64,000 bases of DNA from Geothermobacter ehrlichii (GCF_008124615.1 NZ_VNIB01000001.1:310001-374000); one strand, 5' to 3'; positions 17,668-25,656 are shown, counted from the stretch's first letter. Notes: a model not told the origin generated them from the letters alone. A program made the numbers and translations.

Positions 17668-18660
17668 GTGAAACCGGCTGAACTCAGGCAGCAGATTCTG
17701 GCCGACAGGATCCCGCCGCTGATCTGTCTGTATGGCGAGGAGCACTACCATCGCGATCAGCTGCTCGACCTGATTCTGGCAAAGGTTGTTCCGCCCGAGG
17801 CTCGCGATTTCAACCTGGATATCTTTCACGGCAAGCAGGTCGGCGGCCGGCAGTTGCTGGAACAGCTGCAGACCCTGCCGGTCTTTGCCCCCAGGCGTCT
17901 GGTCGTCGTCCGGGAATTCGACGCCCTGCCCGCATCGGAAAGCGAAATGCTCATCCCATGTCTGAAAAATCCGGTTCCCGAGAACGTTTTCGTCATTGTC
18001 GCCGACAAGATCGACAAGCGCCGGCGATTTTTTCAGGAATTCGGCAAAAAGGGGGTGCTGGTCGAATTCCGTCCCCTCTATGCCAACCAGATTCCCGCTT
18101 TTGTCAGGGAGCTGGTCGCCAGCCAGGGCTGGCGACTGACGCCGGAGGCCCTGGAGCTGTTCTGCCGGCGGGTCGGCACCAACCTGCAGGAGATCGAGGG
18201 CGAACTGGAGAAGCTGCGGACCTTCATCGGCGACCGCAACAGTGCCGATGTCGACGACGTGCGCACGGTCGTCACCGATATCCATGAAGAGAGCGTGTTC
18301 GATCTGGCCAACGCGGTCGGTCGCGGACGGACAGGGGAGGCGATTCATCTGCTGGGCCGGCTTCTGGAGGATGGACTGGCCCCGGTATTGATCCTGACGA
18401 TGCTGGTCCGCCATTACCGCCAGCTGTGGAAGACGAGCCTGCTGCTCGAAAGAGGCGTGCGGCGCAACGCGCTGGCCGGCGAGCTGAAGATCAAGCCCTT
18501 TTTTGTGGATGGACTGGTGGCGCAGGCGCGGCAGTTCGATCCGGGCCGGTTCCCGCATTTTTTCGAGCTGTTTCTGAAGACGGATCTGCTGCTGAAGACA
18601 GGAGGCGGTAATCCGCGAACGATTCTCGAACAGCTGATCATGCGGCTTGCCGCATCCTGA
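17668..18660 (+). CDS. holA: DNA polymerase III subunit delta
   Basis: Clamp-loader delta subunit of 330 residues, which opens the beta clamp at primed DNA. The N-terminal domain has LICLYGEEHYHRDQLL and the FNLDIFHGK segment. The middle region carries the usual NLQEIEGELEKLRTFIGD and VFDLANAVGRG motifs. The start is GTG 17668 with AGGTGG upstream, 8 bp after lptE. It is the last gene of the leuS operon and faces rpsT across a bidirectional terminator. Confidence 0.94.
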   Translation: MKPAELRQQILADRIPPLICLYGEEHYHRDQLLDLILAKVVPPEARDFNLDIFHGKQVGGRQLLEQLQTLPVFAPRRLVVVREFDALPASESEMLIPCLKNPVPENVFVIVADKIDKRRRFFQEFGKKGVLVEFRPLYANQIPAFVRELVASQGWRLTPEALELFCRRVGTNLQEIEGELEKLRTFIGDRNSADVDDVRTVVTDIHEESVFDLANAVGRGRTGEAIHLLGRLLEDGLAPVLILTMLVRHYRQLWKTSLLLERGVRRNALAGELKIKPFFVDGLVAQARQFDPGRFPHFFELFLKTDLLLKTGGGNPRTILEQLIMRLAAS

Positions 18661-18671
18661 GGTGGATAAAA

Positions 18672-18697
18672 AAACGGGCCCGTTCGCGGGCCCGTTT
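18672..18697. terminator. Bidirectional terminator between holA and rpsT
   Basis: Eleven-bp stem AAACGGGCCCG / CGGGCCCGTTT closed by a TTCG tetraloop, with A and T tracts on both sides. It can end transcription of holA on the + strand and rpsT on the - strand. Confidence 0.85.
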
Positions 18698-18705
18698 CGG
18701 TTTGC

Positions 18706-18969
18706 TCAGTCGAGCGCGTTGACCAGTTTGGTCAGGCGGGAGATCTTGCGGCTGGCGGTTGCCTTGTGAATTACTCCCTTGGAGGCCGCCTTGTCGATAT
18801 AGGGGACGGCCCTGGCCATGGTTGCCGCCGCCGCTTCCTTGTCACCGGCCGCGACAGCCTGGCGAACCTGCTTGACATAAGTGCGCATGGTCGAGCGGAT
18901 GTGGGTGTTGCGCGCGTTGCGCAGTTTGTTCTGGCGATAGCGTTTTTCAGCGGACTTGTGGTTGGCCAA
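18706..18969 (-). CDS. rpsT: 30S ribosomal protein S20
   Basis: Basic 87-residue protein beginning [13 protein letters not shown], the S20 signature. It binds 16S rRNA early in 30S assembly. The start codon is TTG (18969), with GGAGG (18979-18983) nine bases upstream. A UUG start is also used by E. coli rpsT, where it takes part in autoregulation; the same could hold here. Confidence 0.97.
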   Translation of the reverse strand: MANHKSAEKRYRQNKLRNARNTHIRSTMRTYVKQVRQAVAAGDKEAAAATMARAVPYIDKAASKGVIHKATASRKISRLTKLVNALD

Positions 18970-19004
18970 TGTTTTGTTCCTCCGTTGCGTTCTTTTTGCA
19001 GCTC

Positions 19005-19033
19005 TTTATAGCACCGCACTATGTGGCGGTCAA
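19005..19033 (-). promoter_or_regulatory. Promoter of rpsT
   Basis: On the minus strand, TTGACC (19033-19028) and TATAAA (19010-19005) are separated by 17 nt. This is a near-consensus sigma-70 promoter about 35 bp before the rpsT start. Confidence 0.7.
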
Positions 19034-19208
19034 GATAAAATGCATCAAATGTAAAATAAAAAGTGACGTAAAACCAATATGTTGCGGTTTGGTATCTGTG
19101 GATTAAAAGAAAATAATCCCATGTGCCTGCCCCGGTGTTGCCAACAGGCGGCCCGCCATCGCCGGAAAGGGTTTGTCAGGTCTCGTCAGCTGTGATAATC
19201 CTGTCGCA

Positions 19209-20801
19209 ATGTCCGAACGTCGTGAAATAACCCGGTCGACATCGATTCTCGGCTTCGCCACCGGCCTGAGCCGTATCGGCGGGCTGGTTCGCGACATGGT
19301 CGTGGCCTGGTTTTTCGGCGCCGGATTCGCCACTGACGCCTTTTTCGTCGCGTTTACCATCCCTAATCTGTTGCGTCGTTTCTTTGCCGAGGGCTCGCTG
19401 ACGGCGGCGTTCGTCCCCGTTTTCACCGAAATCTGCCAGCTGCGGGGCGAGGACGAGGCGAGGCGGGTGGCCAACATCTGCTGGACCCTGCTGACGTTGG
19501 TGATGGTCGCCGTGACTGCCATCGGCATCCTTTCTTCTCCGCTGCTGGTGCGGAGCATCGGTTTCGGATTCGGGGCTGTCGAGGGGAAGCTGGCTCTGAC
19601 CGACGGGCTGAACCGTCTCATGTTTCCCTACATCTTCTTTGCCAGCCTTCTGGCGCTGGCGACCGGCATCCTCAATGTCAGAGGACATTTTTTCGTGCCG
19701 GCGCTGTCGCCACTGATGCTCAACCTGTCGATGATCCTTTCGGCCGTCGCCCTTTCGGCCGTCTTCGATCCCCCCATCTACGCCCTGGCCGCCGGTGTTC
19801 TGCTCGGTGGCCTGTTGCAGCTTCTGATGCAGTTTCCGGTGCTGGCCCGGCACGGGTTCCTGCCGAAGCCGGACTTCGCCTTTGCTGATCTCACCGTGCG
19901 GCGCATCGCAGGCCTGATGGTGCCAGGCATCTTCGGGGTCGCCATCTATCAGATCAACGTCATTCTCACCCGCCTGCTCGCGTCTTTCCTGCCGCAGGGG
20001 AGTGTCAGCTATCTCTACTATGGCCAGCGCCTGTTTGAGTTTCCGCAGGGCGTCTTCATCGTCTCCCTGGCGCAGGCGGTGCTGCCGAGCATGAGCCGGC
20101 AGGCGGCGGCGCAGGATCTGGAGGAATTGCGCCATTCGCTCGATTTCGCCTTGTCCCTGATGCTGCTGGTCATTCTGCCGGCGACCGTCGGTCTGCTGCT
20201 GTGCGCCGAACCGGTCTATGCCCTCTTTTTCATGCGCGGTTCGTTCGACGCAACCGATGTCCGGCAGACGGCACTGGCGCTGGCCGCCTACGCGCCGGGA
20301 CTGCTTTTCGTCGGGTTCAGCCGCATTCTGGCGCCGACGTTCTATGCCCTCAAGGATACCCGCACACCGGTTCGGGTCTCCTTCTGGACTCTGCTGGTCA
20401 ACGCGGGGCTGGGATTGCTGCTCATGGTGCCCCTGCGGCATGTCGGCCTGGCGCTTGCCCTGAGTCTGGCGAGCATGTTCAACGCCGCCTTTCTCTGGTG
20501 GCGGCTGAAGCGGAAGCTGCCTGGACTGGGAGCGAAGAGGCTCGGCCTGCTGGCGCTTCGGCTTCTGTTGCCGGTGACGGTCATGGCGCTGACCGTGGCG
20601 CTGATGCTACGGCGGATCGACTGGCTGCAGGGCGGGCAGATGCTGACGAAAACAGCCCTGCTGGCCGCTGCCGTCGTGGCCGGTACCGTCGTTTACGGCC
20701 TGGCCTGTCTGCTGTTCAGGGTTCCCGAGGTTGCCGAGGCCTGGCGTCTGGTTCGGAGAAAATTCGGCGGAGGAAGAGATGGCGGATCTGGCTCACAGTG
20801 A
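19209..20801 (+). CDS. murJ: Lipid II flippase MurJ
   Basis: Polytopic membrane protein of about 530 residues, the MurJ/MviN family that moves lipid II across the inner membrane for peptidoglycan synthesis. The N-terminus after ATG 19209 (RSTSILGFATGLSRIGGLVR) is characteristic, followed by FFGAGFATDAFFVAFTIPNLLRR and the family's 14-helix pattern. The track start at 19173 adds twelve residues without homology, so I use 19209. Ribosome-binding sequence is weak. Its 3' end overlaps ogt by 23 bp. Confidence 0.95.
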   Translation: MSERREITRSTSILGFATGLSRIGGLVRDMVVAWFFGAGFATDAFFVAFTIPNLLRRFFAEGSLTAAFVPVFTEICQLRGEDEARRVANICWTLLTLVMVAVTAIGILSSPLLVRSIGFGFGAVEGKLALTDGLNRLMFPYIFFASLLALATGILNVRGHFFVPALSPLMLNLSMILSAVALSAVFDPPIYALAAGVLLGGLLQLLMQFPVLARHGFLPKPDFAFADLTVRRIAGLMVPGIFGVAIYQINVILTRLLASFLPQGSVSYLYYGQRLFEFPQGVFIVSLAQAVLPSMSRQAAAQDLEELRHSLDFALSLMLLVILPATVGLLLCAEPVYALFFMRGSFDATDVRQTALALAAYAPGLLFVGFSRILAPTFYALKDTRTPVRVSFWTLLVNAGLGLLLMVPLRHVGLALALSLASMFNAAFLWWRLKRKLPGLGAKRLGLLALRLLLPVTVMALTVALMLRRIDWLQGGQMLTKTALLAAAVVAGTVVYGLACLLFRVPEVAEAWRLVRRKFGGGRDGGSGSQ

Positions 20802-21318
20802 AAGCTGTGCCGTCCCCTGTGGACACCTGGCGCTGGTCGCCGAGCGGGACTTGTTGGTGCAGGTGGTCTTCTGCCCGGACCGGGCGGCGGTCGAAGCGGT
20901 GCTCGCCAAGGAATTTCCAGGGGCCGTGCAGGCTGAAACGCCGCTGCTACGCCAGGGAAGGCGGCAGATGGAGGACTGGTTTGCCGGTCGACTTACGGAA
21001 TTCACTCTGCCCCTTGCCTGGCACAGGGTGTCGGGGTTTGCCCTGCGCTGCCTGAGGGAGCTGGCGAAGGTACCTTATGGCGAGGTGATCAGCTATGGCG
21101 AGCTGGCGCAGAGGGCCGGCTCGCCCCGTGGTGCCCGCGCTGTCGGCGGGGTCATGGCGGGCAATCCCTGGCCCATCGTCATCCCCTGCCACCGGGTGCT
21201 TGCCGCCGGTGGCGGTTATGGCGGCTACAGCGGCGGTTACGGTCTGGAAAGCAAGCGCTGGCTGCTGAGCTTTGAGGCTAGTGTAAAAGCCCGATCTGCC
21301 GCAGCGCCTCGTAGCTGA
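20779..21318 (+). CDS. ogt: Methylated-DNA--protein-cysteine methyltransferase
   Basis: Suicide repair protein that takes the alkyl group from O6-alkylguanine. It has about 179 residues. The acceptor Cys lies in IPCHRV, with the upstream helix-turn-helix region (VPYGEVISYGELAQRAG) and the Asn-hinge region (VGGVMAGNPWPI). The start is ATG 20779 with GGAGGAAG upstream, inside the murJ end. The 3' end overlaps the convergent trmL gene by 41 bp. Confidence 0.95.
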   Translation: MADLAHSESCAVPCGHLALVAERDLLVQVVFCPDRAAVEAVLAKEFPGAVQAETPLLRQGRRQMEDWFAGRLTEFTLPLAWHRVSGFALRCLRELAKVPYGEVISYGELAQRAGSPRGARAVGGVMAGNPWPIVIPCHRVLAAGGGYGGYSGGYGLESKRWLLSFEASVKARSAAAPRS

Positions 21319-21748
21319 CGATGCCGACGGCCGTCGACAGATTGAGGCTGCGGACTTTTCCCGTCGGGATGGGGATGCGCAGGGTTCGTTCGCTGTGGGC
21401 GGCGAGCAGCTCGTCCGGCAACCCCAGGGTTTCCTTGCCGAAGACCAGAAAATCACCGATGGCGAAGTCGGCCTTCGTGTAGCAGCGTTCGGCCTTTTTC
21501 GAGGCAAACCAGAACCGAGCCCCGGGATGGGCGCGGCACAGCTCTTCGAAGCATGGCCAGACGTTGAGGTTGACCGCCGGCCAGTAGTCGAGCCCCGCCC
21601 GTTTGAGGTGCCTGTCGTCGAGGGAAAAGCCGAGCGGTTCGACCAGGTGAAGGGCGATGCCGGTGGCGGCGCACAGGCGGGCGATGTTGCCGGTGTTGGG
21701 CGGAATTTCGGGTTCGATCAGAACGATGTGCAGCGGCGGATTGTTCAT
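21278..21748 (-). CDS. trmL: tRNA (cytidine/uridine-34 2'-O)-methyltransferase TrmL
   Basis: SPOUT-family methyltransferase of 156 residues that methylates the wobble ribose of tRNA-Leu isoacceptors in E. coli. It shows the short TrmL/CspR layout: N-terminal VLIEPEIPPNTGNIARL, then FGKETLGLP, then the knotted SAM site in IPIPTGKVRSLNLSTAVGI. It starts at ATG 21748. The C-terminal codons overlap the convergent ogt gene. Confidence 0.94.
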   Translation of the reverse strand: MNNPPLHIVLIEPEIPPNTGNIARLCAATGIALHLVEPLGFSLDDRHLKRAGLDYWPAVNLNVWPCFEELCRAHPGARFWFASKKAERCYTKADFAIGDFLVFGKETLGLPDELLAAHSERTLRIPIPTGKVRSLNLSTAVGIVSYEALRQIGLLH

Positions 21749-21793
21749 GGTGGGGGACTATAGCACAGGGCAGGGGACGGTAGAGTGAGAAAA

Positions 21794-21817
21794 AAGGGGG
21801 CCCATTCGGGCCCCCTT
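21794..21817. terminator. Bidirectional terminator between trmL and the cytochrome gene
   Basis: A ten-bp stem AAGGGGGCCC / GGGCCCCCTT with an ATTC loop. It lies ten bases beyond the stop of the minus-strand cytochrome gene and would end that transcript. Confidence 0.8.
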
Positions 21818-21827
21818 GTTGTTGACG

Positions 21828-24200
21828 CTACCAGCTTTTGCCGCCGTGGCACTGGATGTTGCTGCAGTTTTTGCCGTCATAGCTGCCAACCCGGGTCGAG
21901 CCGCCACCGATAGTGGCGGCGGGGTCGGTTTCGAAGGCCGGCGTGGTCAGGTCGCCGAAGTGATTGCCCATCTTGGCTGTGTTGTGGCAATCGGTGCAGG
22001 CGTAGCCCTTGCTGATGTGCTTGGTGTGCTTGCCCGAGTTGTAGCTGTTGTACTGGCTGGTGCCGGCAGCGTGGCAGCTCGTGCACTGGCTGTCAACGTT
22101 GATGCTGCCGCTCCACCAGTCGGGCGTCGTCCTGCCGCCATGGCAGATGATGTTGCTGCAGGTTCCGTTCAGGTTGTCGGTGGCGACTCCCCCCTGGGCG
22201 TCGTAGGCGGCGGGGAAGCCGAGGTCGACCTGGCCGTTGTGATTGGCGCCGGTATGACAGACGGCACAGTCCGTCCCCACGCCCGGCAGGGCCTTGTGGG
22301 CCGCATGGGCGCCGGCGGTGTTCGGGGACGTGTTGCCGTTCGGCGGCTGGCCGTGGCAGGCGGTGCAATCACTGTAGTTGCCGCCGGTGTTGCCACCCGA
22401 GCCGGCGGGCAGGGCATCGGCGATCGCCTGCACCTCGGCCGCGGTCAGGGTGCTCAGGTAGCCCATGCCGCCGATATTGCCATCGATGGCGCTCTGGATC
22501 TGGCTGGCGGTACGTCCCGCCTTGCTGCTGCTGGCCAGGCTGCCGTGGCAGGAGGCGCAGTTGTTGGCGTAGAGAGTGGCGCCGTCCGGCTGGGTTGTGC
22601 CGCCACCGTTTCCGCCGCCGGTGTTGCCACCCGAGCCGGCGGGCAGGGCATCGGCGATCGCCTGCACCTCGGCCGCGGTCAGGGTGCTCAGGTAGCCCAT
22701 GCCGCCGACGTTGCCGTCGATGGCGCTCTGGATCTGGCTGGCGGTACGTCCCGCCTTGCTGCTGTTGGCCAGATTGCCGTGGCAGCCGGCGCATTCACTG
22801 TTGTAAAGAGCGATTCCATCCGGTGGCGTGTTGCTGTTTCCACCGCCGGCGTTGCCACCCGAGCCGGCGGGCAGGGCGTCAGCGATTGCCTGCACCTCGG
22901 CCGCGGTCAGGGTGCTCAGGTAGCCCATGCCGCCGATATTGCCGTCGATGGCGCTCTGGATCTGGCTGGCGGTTCTTCCGGGCTTGCCGGTGCTGGCCAG
23001 GTTGCCGTGACAGGCGGCGCAGTTGCTGGCGTAGAGGGTGGCGCCGTCCGGCTGGGTTGTGCCGCTGCCGGCATTGTCCCCGCCGCCGGAATTACCGCCG
23101 ATGCCTGTCTGCAGGCTGTCGGCGATCGCCTGCACCTCGGCCGCGGTCAGGGTGCTCAGGTAGCCCATGCCGCCGATATTGCCGTCGATGGCGCTCTGGA
23201 TCTGGCTGGCGGTTCTTCCGGGCTTGCCGGTGCTGGCCAGGCTGCCGTGACAGGCGGCGCAGTTGCTGGCGTAGAGAGCCGCACCGTCTGGCTGCATGCC
23301 GCCGCCCTGCCTCTGCATGGCAATGTCTTTGACGGTTTGCGGCAACTGGTTCATGACCGTCTGCATCTGGCCGGTCAGATCGCCTGGCTGAATGCCGCCG
23401 TTCTGCATGCCCGTTTTGGCCTGGTTCACCAGAGTATGGGTCTGCTCGACCATGGCCAGGATGATGTCGTCGAGGAGAACCGGGCCGGTCAGGTTGGGGT
23501 CGCTGGCGAGAGAAGAAGCCAGCTGGTCGATTTGCCGGGCATTGAGCATGGTCCTGATGGCATCGGCCATCTCCGTGACCAGGCTCTGGTCGGTGCCGGT
23601 CGTCAGGTCGGCCGGAGTCAGATCAAAGTTGTTTTTCGCTTCCAGCACGGCATTGACCGTCATGCTGGCCTGCAGCAGGGCGAGCTGGGTGTCGCTGACG
23701 CTGCCGGTACCGGCAAGGGGAGCCATGGGATCGTCGTTGATCTGGTTCGCCGTGATGGCGATGCCGGCATTCCGGCAGAGCTGGACCACCTCGTCTTCGC
23801 TGGCACCGTTGGCCACCAGGGTGGTCAGGGGTGAGACGACCAGGTCGCCGTTGGCCCCCTGAGGGACTCTGGCCTTGACCATCCCGGTGTAGGGCGTCAG
23901 GCCGTGGTTGCCGCGTTGCGAGACCTTGATACGCACGATCGAGCCTGCGGTCAGGGGACGTGCGAAGGAGAAGCGGCCCTGTTCGTCGGAAGGCGTGGAA
24001 GCGCGTTGCAGAACCGTTACGCCGTCGTCGGCGATTTCTTCGAAGACGGCGCCGACGATGTAGGGATCGACAGCGATGCCGCTGGTCGATGCCGTCAGGC
24101 CGGTCGTGCCCGAGGACGTCGAACTGCCGCCACCGCCGCAGGCTGCCAGAACGAGCAGCAGCCCGGCTGTCATCAGCCAGCTGATCAGGTGTTTGAACAT
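21828..24200 (-). CDS. Decaheme c-type cytochrome lipoprotein with four tandem single-heme modules
   Basis: Predicted 790-residue lipoprotein. The signal peptide ends in LVLAAC (Cys about residue 21), then GGGGSSTSS. A carboxypeptidase-regulatory-like/helical region reaches residue about 300. Four near-identical cytochrome c modules follow, with CAACH (residue about 314), CAACH (394), CAGCH (470) and CASCH (548), each with the GGMGYLSTLTAAEVQAIAD helix. The C-terminus adds CTACH, CAVCH, CTSCH, CTDCH and two CX4CH sites (CSNIICH, CSNIQCH), the pattern of the GSu C4xC/C2xCH family. Ten hemes are predicted. ATG 24200 has AGGAG eight bases upstream; the open frame further upstream is not needed. 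Probable outer-surface or periplasmic electron carrier in respiration of extracellular acceptors. Confidence 0.93.
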   Translation of the reverse strand: MFKHLISWLMTAGLLLVLAACGGGGSSTSSGTTGLTASTSGIAVDPYIVGAVFEEIADDGVTVLQRASTPSDEQGRFSFARPLTAGSIVRIKVSQRGNHGLTPYTGMVKARVPQGANGDLVVSPLTTLVANGASEDEVVQLCRNAGIAITANQINDDPMAPLAGTGSVSDTQLALLQASMTVNAVLEAKNNFDLTPADLTTGTDQSLVTEMADAIRTMLNARQIDQLASSLASDPNLTGPVLLDDIILAMVEQTHTLVNQAKTGMQNGGIQPGDLTGQMQTVMNQLPQTVKDIAMQRQGGGMQPDGAALYASNCAACHGSLASTGKPGRTASQIQSAIDGNIGGMGYLSTLTAAEVQAIADSLQTGIGGNSGGGDNAGSGTTQPDGATLYASNCAACHGNLASTGKPGRTASQIQSAIDGNIGGMGYLSTLTAAEVQAIADALPAGSGGNAGGGNSNTPPDGIALYNSECAGCHGNLANSSKAGRTASQIQSAIDGNVGGMGYLSTLTAAEVQAIADALPAGSGGNTGGGNGGGTTQPDGATLYANNCASCHGSLASSSKAGRTASQIQSAIDGNIGGMGYLSTLTAAEVQAIADALPAGSGGNTGGNYSDCTACHGQPPNGNTSPNTAGAHAAHKALPGVGTDCAVCHTGANHNGQVDLGFPAAYDAQGGVATDNLNGTCSNIICHGGRTTPDWWSGSINVDSQCTSCHAAGTSQYNSYNSGKHTKHISKGYACTDCHNTAKMGNHFGDLTTPAFETDPAATIGGGSTRVGSYDGKNCSNIQCHGGKSW
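22410..23290 (-). repeat. Four tandem DNA repeats encoding cytochrome modules
   Basis: Near-identical units with offsets of 234, 228 and 240 bp between successive copies (78, 76 and 80 codons). More than 40 bp around the AAEVQAIAD/GGMGYLS coding block is identical in all four. Linkers of Gly/Asn and TTQPDG differ in length. The high DNA identity suggests recent duplication or gene conversion. Confidence 0.9.
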
Positions 24201-24676
24201 AGAGAGAACTCCTTTCGTTCCGTTTGCTCGGACAGGCCCGCAGGACAGATGCCTGGAAAGGGGGCGGAATTTGTCCGGCGCAATTCTGTTTCGGAAACAG
24301 AGCAAAGGGCCAGCCCAAAAACATGCCCCAGGGATTTTCGTGCGGCCAGACACAGGTGCCCTGAAACGGAATGTGCGTGTGTCGACTGTGCGCATGTGCA
24401 GCCCGCGGCGCGGCATTCGGTTGAGCGGAACCAGAATGATGACTCAACAGGTAATGATTGCTGGTGTTTGGCGGCGTCCGGCAGAAAAGAGCGATCGTTT
24501 CACTCGGCTATGGATGAACGATGTCCCGAACGTGAACGGTTGAAGGATGAACGGATGAACAGGGGAAAAGTTGTTGTCGGACGGTGATTTAGCCAGCAAT
24601 ATTTTGGCTATTTGACAACATTTTGACTCAATCTGTCCGGGGGATCGGTTGCCCGGGACGACTGTGTCTGGCCGGT
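24201..24676. other. Intergenic region upstream of the cytochrome gene, no gene supported
   Basis: About 480 bp between the cytochrome start and the first small-gene leader. It must hold the promoter of the minus-strand cytochrome gene, but I see no convincing -35/-10 pair. A hairpin TAGCCA/TGGCTA (24590-24610) is present. Long open frames here are shadows with poor codon character. Confidence 0.6.
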
Positions 24677-24770
24677 GTGGCCAGGCAGAAGGCGTCCGGG
24701 AGTTAACCTGGAGGCACCACAACAAAGGAGGGGGGGATGATTTCAATCCGCATTGGCGACGATCTCCCCA
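24677..24770 (+). repeat. Small-gene leader module, copy A
   Basis: Contains GTGGCCAGGCAGAAGGCGTC, then GGGAGTTAACCTGG, then CACAACAAAGGAGGGGGG and the first 11 codons MISIRIGDDLP. It is nearly identical to copy B (25391-25487) across leader and first codons, and its first half resembles copy C (26757-26816). A hairpin CTGGCC/GGCCAG precedes it. Confidence 0.75.
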
Positions 24771-24778
24771 AAAGTTAG
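24737..24778 (+). pseudogene. Truncated copy of the 67-residue small gene
   Basis: ATG 24737 opens a 13-codon frame, MISIRIGDDLPKS, that matches the first 11 codons of the gene at 25453 (MILIRIGDDFP) and then stops. The shared leader and start show that this was a copy of that gene whose body was replaced by the unrelated 79-residue frame that overlaps it. Confidence 0.55.
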
Positions 24779-24992
24779 GGAGCGGTGCAGTCAAGAGTGG
24801 GGCAGGAACTACCGGATGGTCGAATCCTGCATCAACAGACAAAATGAAGCGAAACAAGCGATAAAGTGGTTGCGTCCACCGCCGGAGATCAAGGCCTATT
24901 GTCAAGACGAGTGGAGGACGGATTATGCCATGGTAAAATACTGCATCGAGTGGCAAAGCCAAGCAAAGCGGAACCTGGGGTACAAATACTAG
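24753..24992 (+). CDS. Small protein with two C-x-EW...C-x-Q repeats
   Basis: A 79-residue frame from TTG 24753. It has an internal repeat: CSQEWGRNYRMVESCINRQ followed by CQDEWRTDYAMVKYCIEWQ, each with two Cys, a conserved Trp, Met-Val and an A-K tail. The repeat argues that it is a real coding sequence; small proteins with this C...W..dy.M..YC..Q pattern occur in related bacteria, but I know of no function. The start is uncertain because the 5' end is fused to the leader of another small gene and the TTG sits inside that gene's codons. The four Cys could bind metal or form disulfides. Confidence 0.6.
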   Translation: MATISPKVRERCSQEWGRNYRMVESCINRQNEAKQAIKWLRPPPEIKAYCQDEWRTDYAMVKYCIEWQSQAKRNLGYKY

Positions 24993-25014
24993 AGCCAAAA
25001 GAGGTAGGGGGGGC

Positions 25015-25158
25015 ATGAACGCACAGTGCAGATCATCGTGGCAACCGGCAAAAAATGGAAACTGACGCAACTGGTCGGCTTTTTGGGGGCTGGCCATTGG
25101 AGTCGTGATGGTCGTCGGCAGTATGTCGACGGACTCAGCAACGGCGGGAAACGTGAAC
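25015..25158 (+). pseudogene. Short membrane-leader frame interrupted by an in-frame TGA
   Basis: ATG 25015 follows AGGTAGGGGGGGC. It reads 16 codons (MNAQCRSSWQPAKNGN) to a TGA at 25063-25065. The same frame then continues with RNWSAFWGLAIGVVMVVGSM and STDSATAGNVNYE, which looks like a transmembrane or signal-peptide segment with an ATA-like cleavage site. This looks like the decayed 5' end of a membrane or exported protein. Selenocysteine is possible in principle but no SECIS-like element is evident. Confidence 0.4.
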
Positions 25159-25159
25159 T

Positions 25160-25393
25160 ATGAAAGAGGGGAAATATTTCGTTGTCAAGACGCTTTCTGG
25201 CCACGGCGACAGCCTAGGCCTGGCCGGGTACAACACATTCGACGAGGCTAAGAAAGAGGTCGAAAAATGCAAGCATTGGCTGGGGTCGGTGAGAATTTAC
25301 AAGAAAATCCCGGGTGGTTTTGAGTTAGTCAAATACTATCAAAACGGAGTGCTGCACAACCTGGACGGGACAACTAGCCAGCCCAAGGCGTGA
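25160..25393 (+). CDS. Hypothetical small protein, 77 residues
   Basis: Frame of 77 residues from ATG 25160 (MKEGKYFVVKTLSGHGDS, ending DGTTSQPKA). Composition is that of a compact soluble alpha/beta protein with balanced charges and no signal or membrane segment. The upstream sequence lacks a strong ribosome-binding site. It overlaps, in another frame, the tail of the interrupted membrane-leader frame. I do not recognise the family. Its neighbours are other tiny genes with a common leader type. Confidence 0.5.
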   Translation: MKEGKYFVVKTLSGHGDSLGLAGYNTFDEAKKEVEKCKHWLGSVRIYKKIPGGFELVKYYQNGVLHNLDGTTSQPKA

Positions 25394-25487
25394 CCAGACT
25401 GAAGGCGTACGGGAGTTAACTTGGGGGCATCACAACAAAAAGGAGGGGGGAAATGATTTTAATCCGTATTGGCGACGATTTTCCAAG
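25391..25487 (+). repeat. Small-gene leader module, copy B
   Basis: Matches copy A: GTGACCAGACTGAAGGCGTA, GGGAGTTAACTTGG, CACAACAAAAAGGAGGGGGG, and the first 11 codons of the 67-residue gene. Differences from A are scattered substitutions and a 2-bp change between the G-tract and ATG. Confidence 0.75.
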
Positions 25488-25656
25488 AGAGTATGGCTCT
25501 TCCCACCAAATCGAAGAAGGCTGGGTTCTTCAGAAAATCACAGAGTGTCGGCTAGAGATGGCCCCCTGCGGAATCCAGATCAAAATTTGTCAAGACCCGA
25601 TAAATTTCATCTTTGAGTCCCCCATAGCTACAATCGGTGGAAAAGAGCGTGACTGA
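25453..25656 (+). CDS. Hypothetical small protein, 67 residues
   Basis: Starts at ATG 25453 behind AAGGAGGGGGG. The 67-residue product (MILIRIGDDFPREYG..., ending IGGKERD) has no signal peptide, membrane segment or recognised domain. The conserved start shared with the truncated copy at 24737 supports this start codon and shows that the gene has been duplicated locally. Its last codons overlap the GTG of a further 43-residue frame. Confidence 0.6.
   Translation: MILIRIGDDFPREYGSSHQIEEGWVLQKITECRLEMAPCGIQIKICQDPINFIFESPIATIGGKERD

Noticed and set aside
22410-23290. Tandem repeats considered as a CRISPR-like array
   Set aside because: Units of about 230 bp are coding and in frame; no short repeat/spacer pattern and no cas genes.
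21816-23834. A 672-codon open frame on the + strand opposite the cytochrome gene
   Set aside because: It is the antisense of the repetitive, high-GC cytochrome gene. The Val/Ala/Gly repeat translation arises from the repeats, and the minus strand has signal peptide, heme motifs and ribosome-binding site.
24201-24420. c-di-GMP (GEMM) riboswitch before the cytochrome gene, as often seen in this group
   Set aside because: The conserved GEMM blocks (GGGCAAACC, GACGCAAAGCC) are absent on the minus-strand leader.
25063-25065. In-frame TGA as selenocysteine
   Set aside because: No SECIS-type hairpin is obvious directly downstream and the protein is not a redox family; decay is the simpler reading.
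24444-25097. 217-codon minus-strand frame across the small genes
   Set aside because: Pro/Leu-rich composition and no ribosome-binding site; it is the complement of the small + strand frames and leader repeats.
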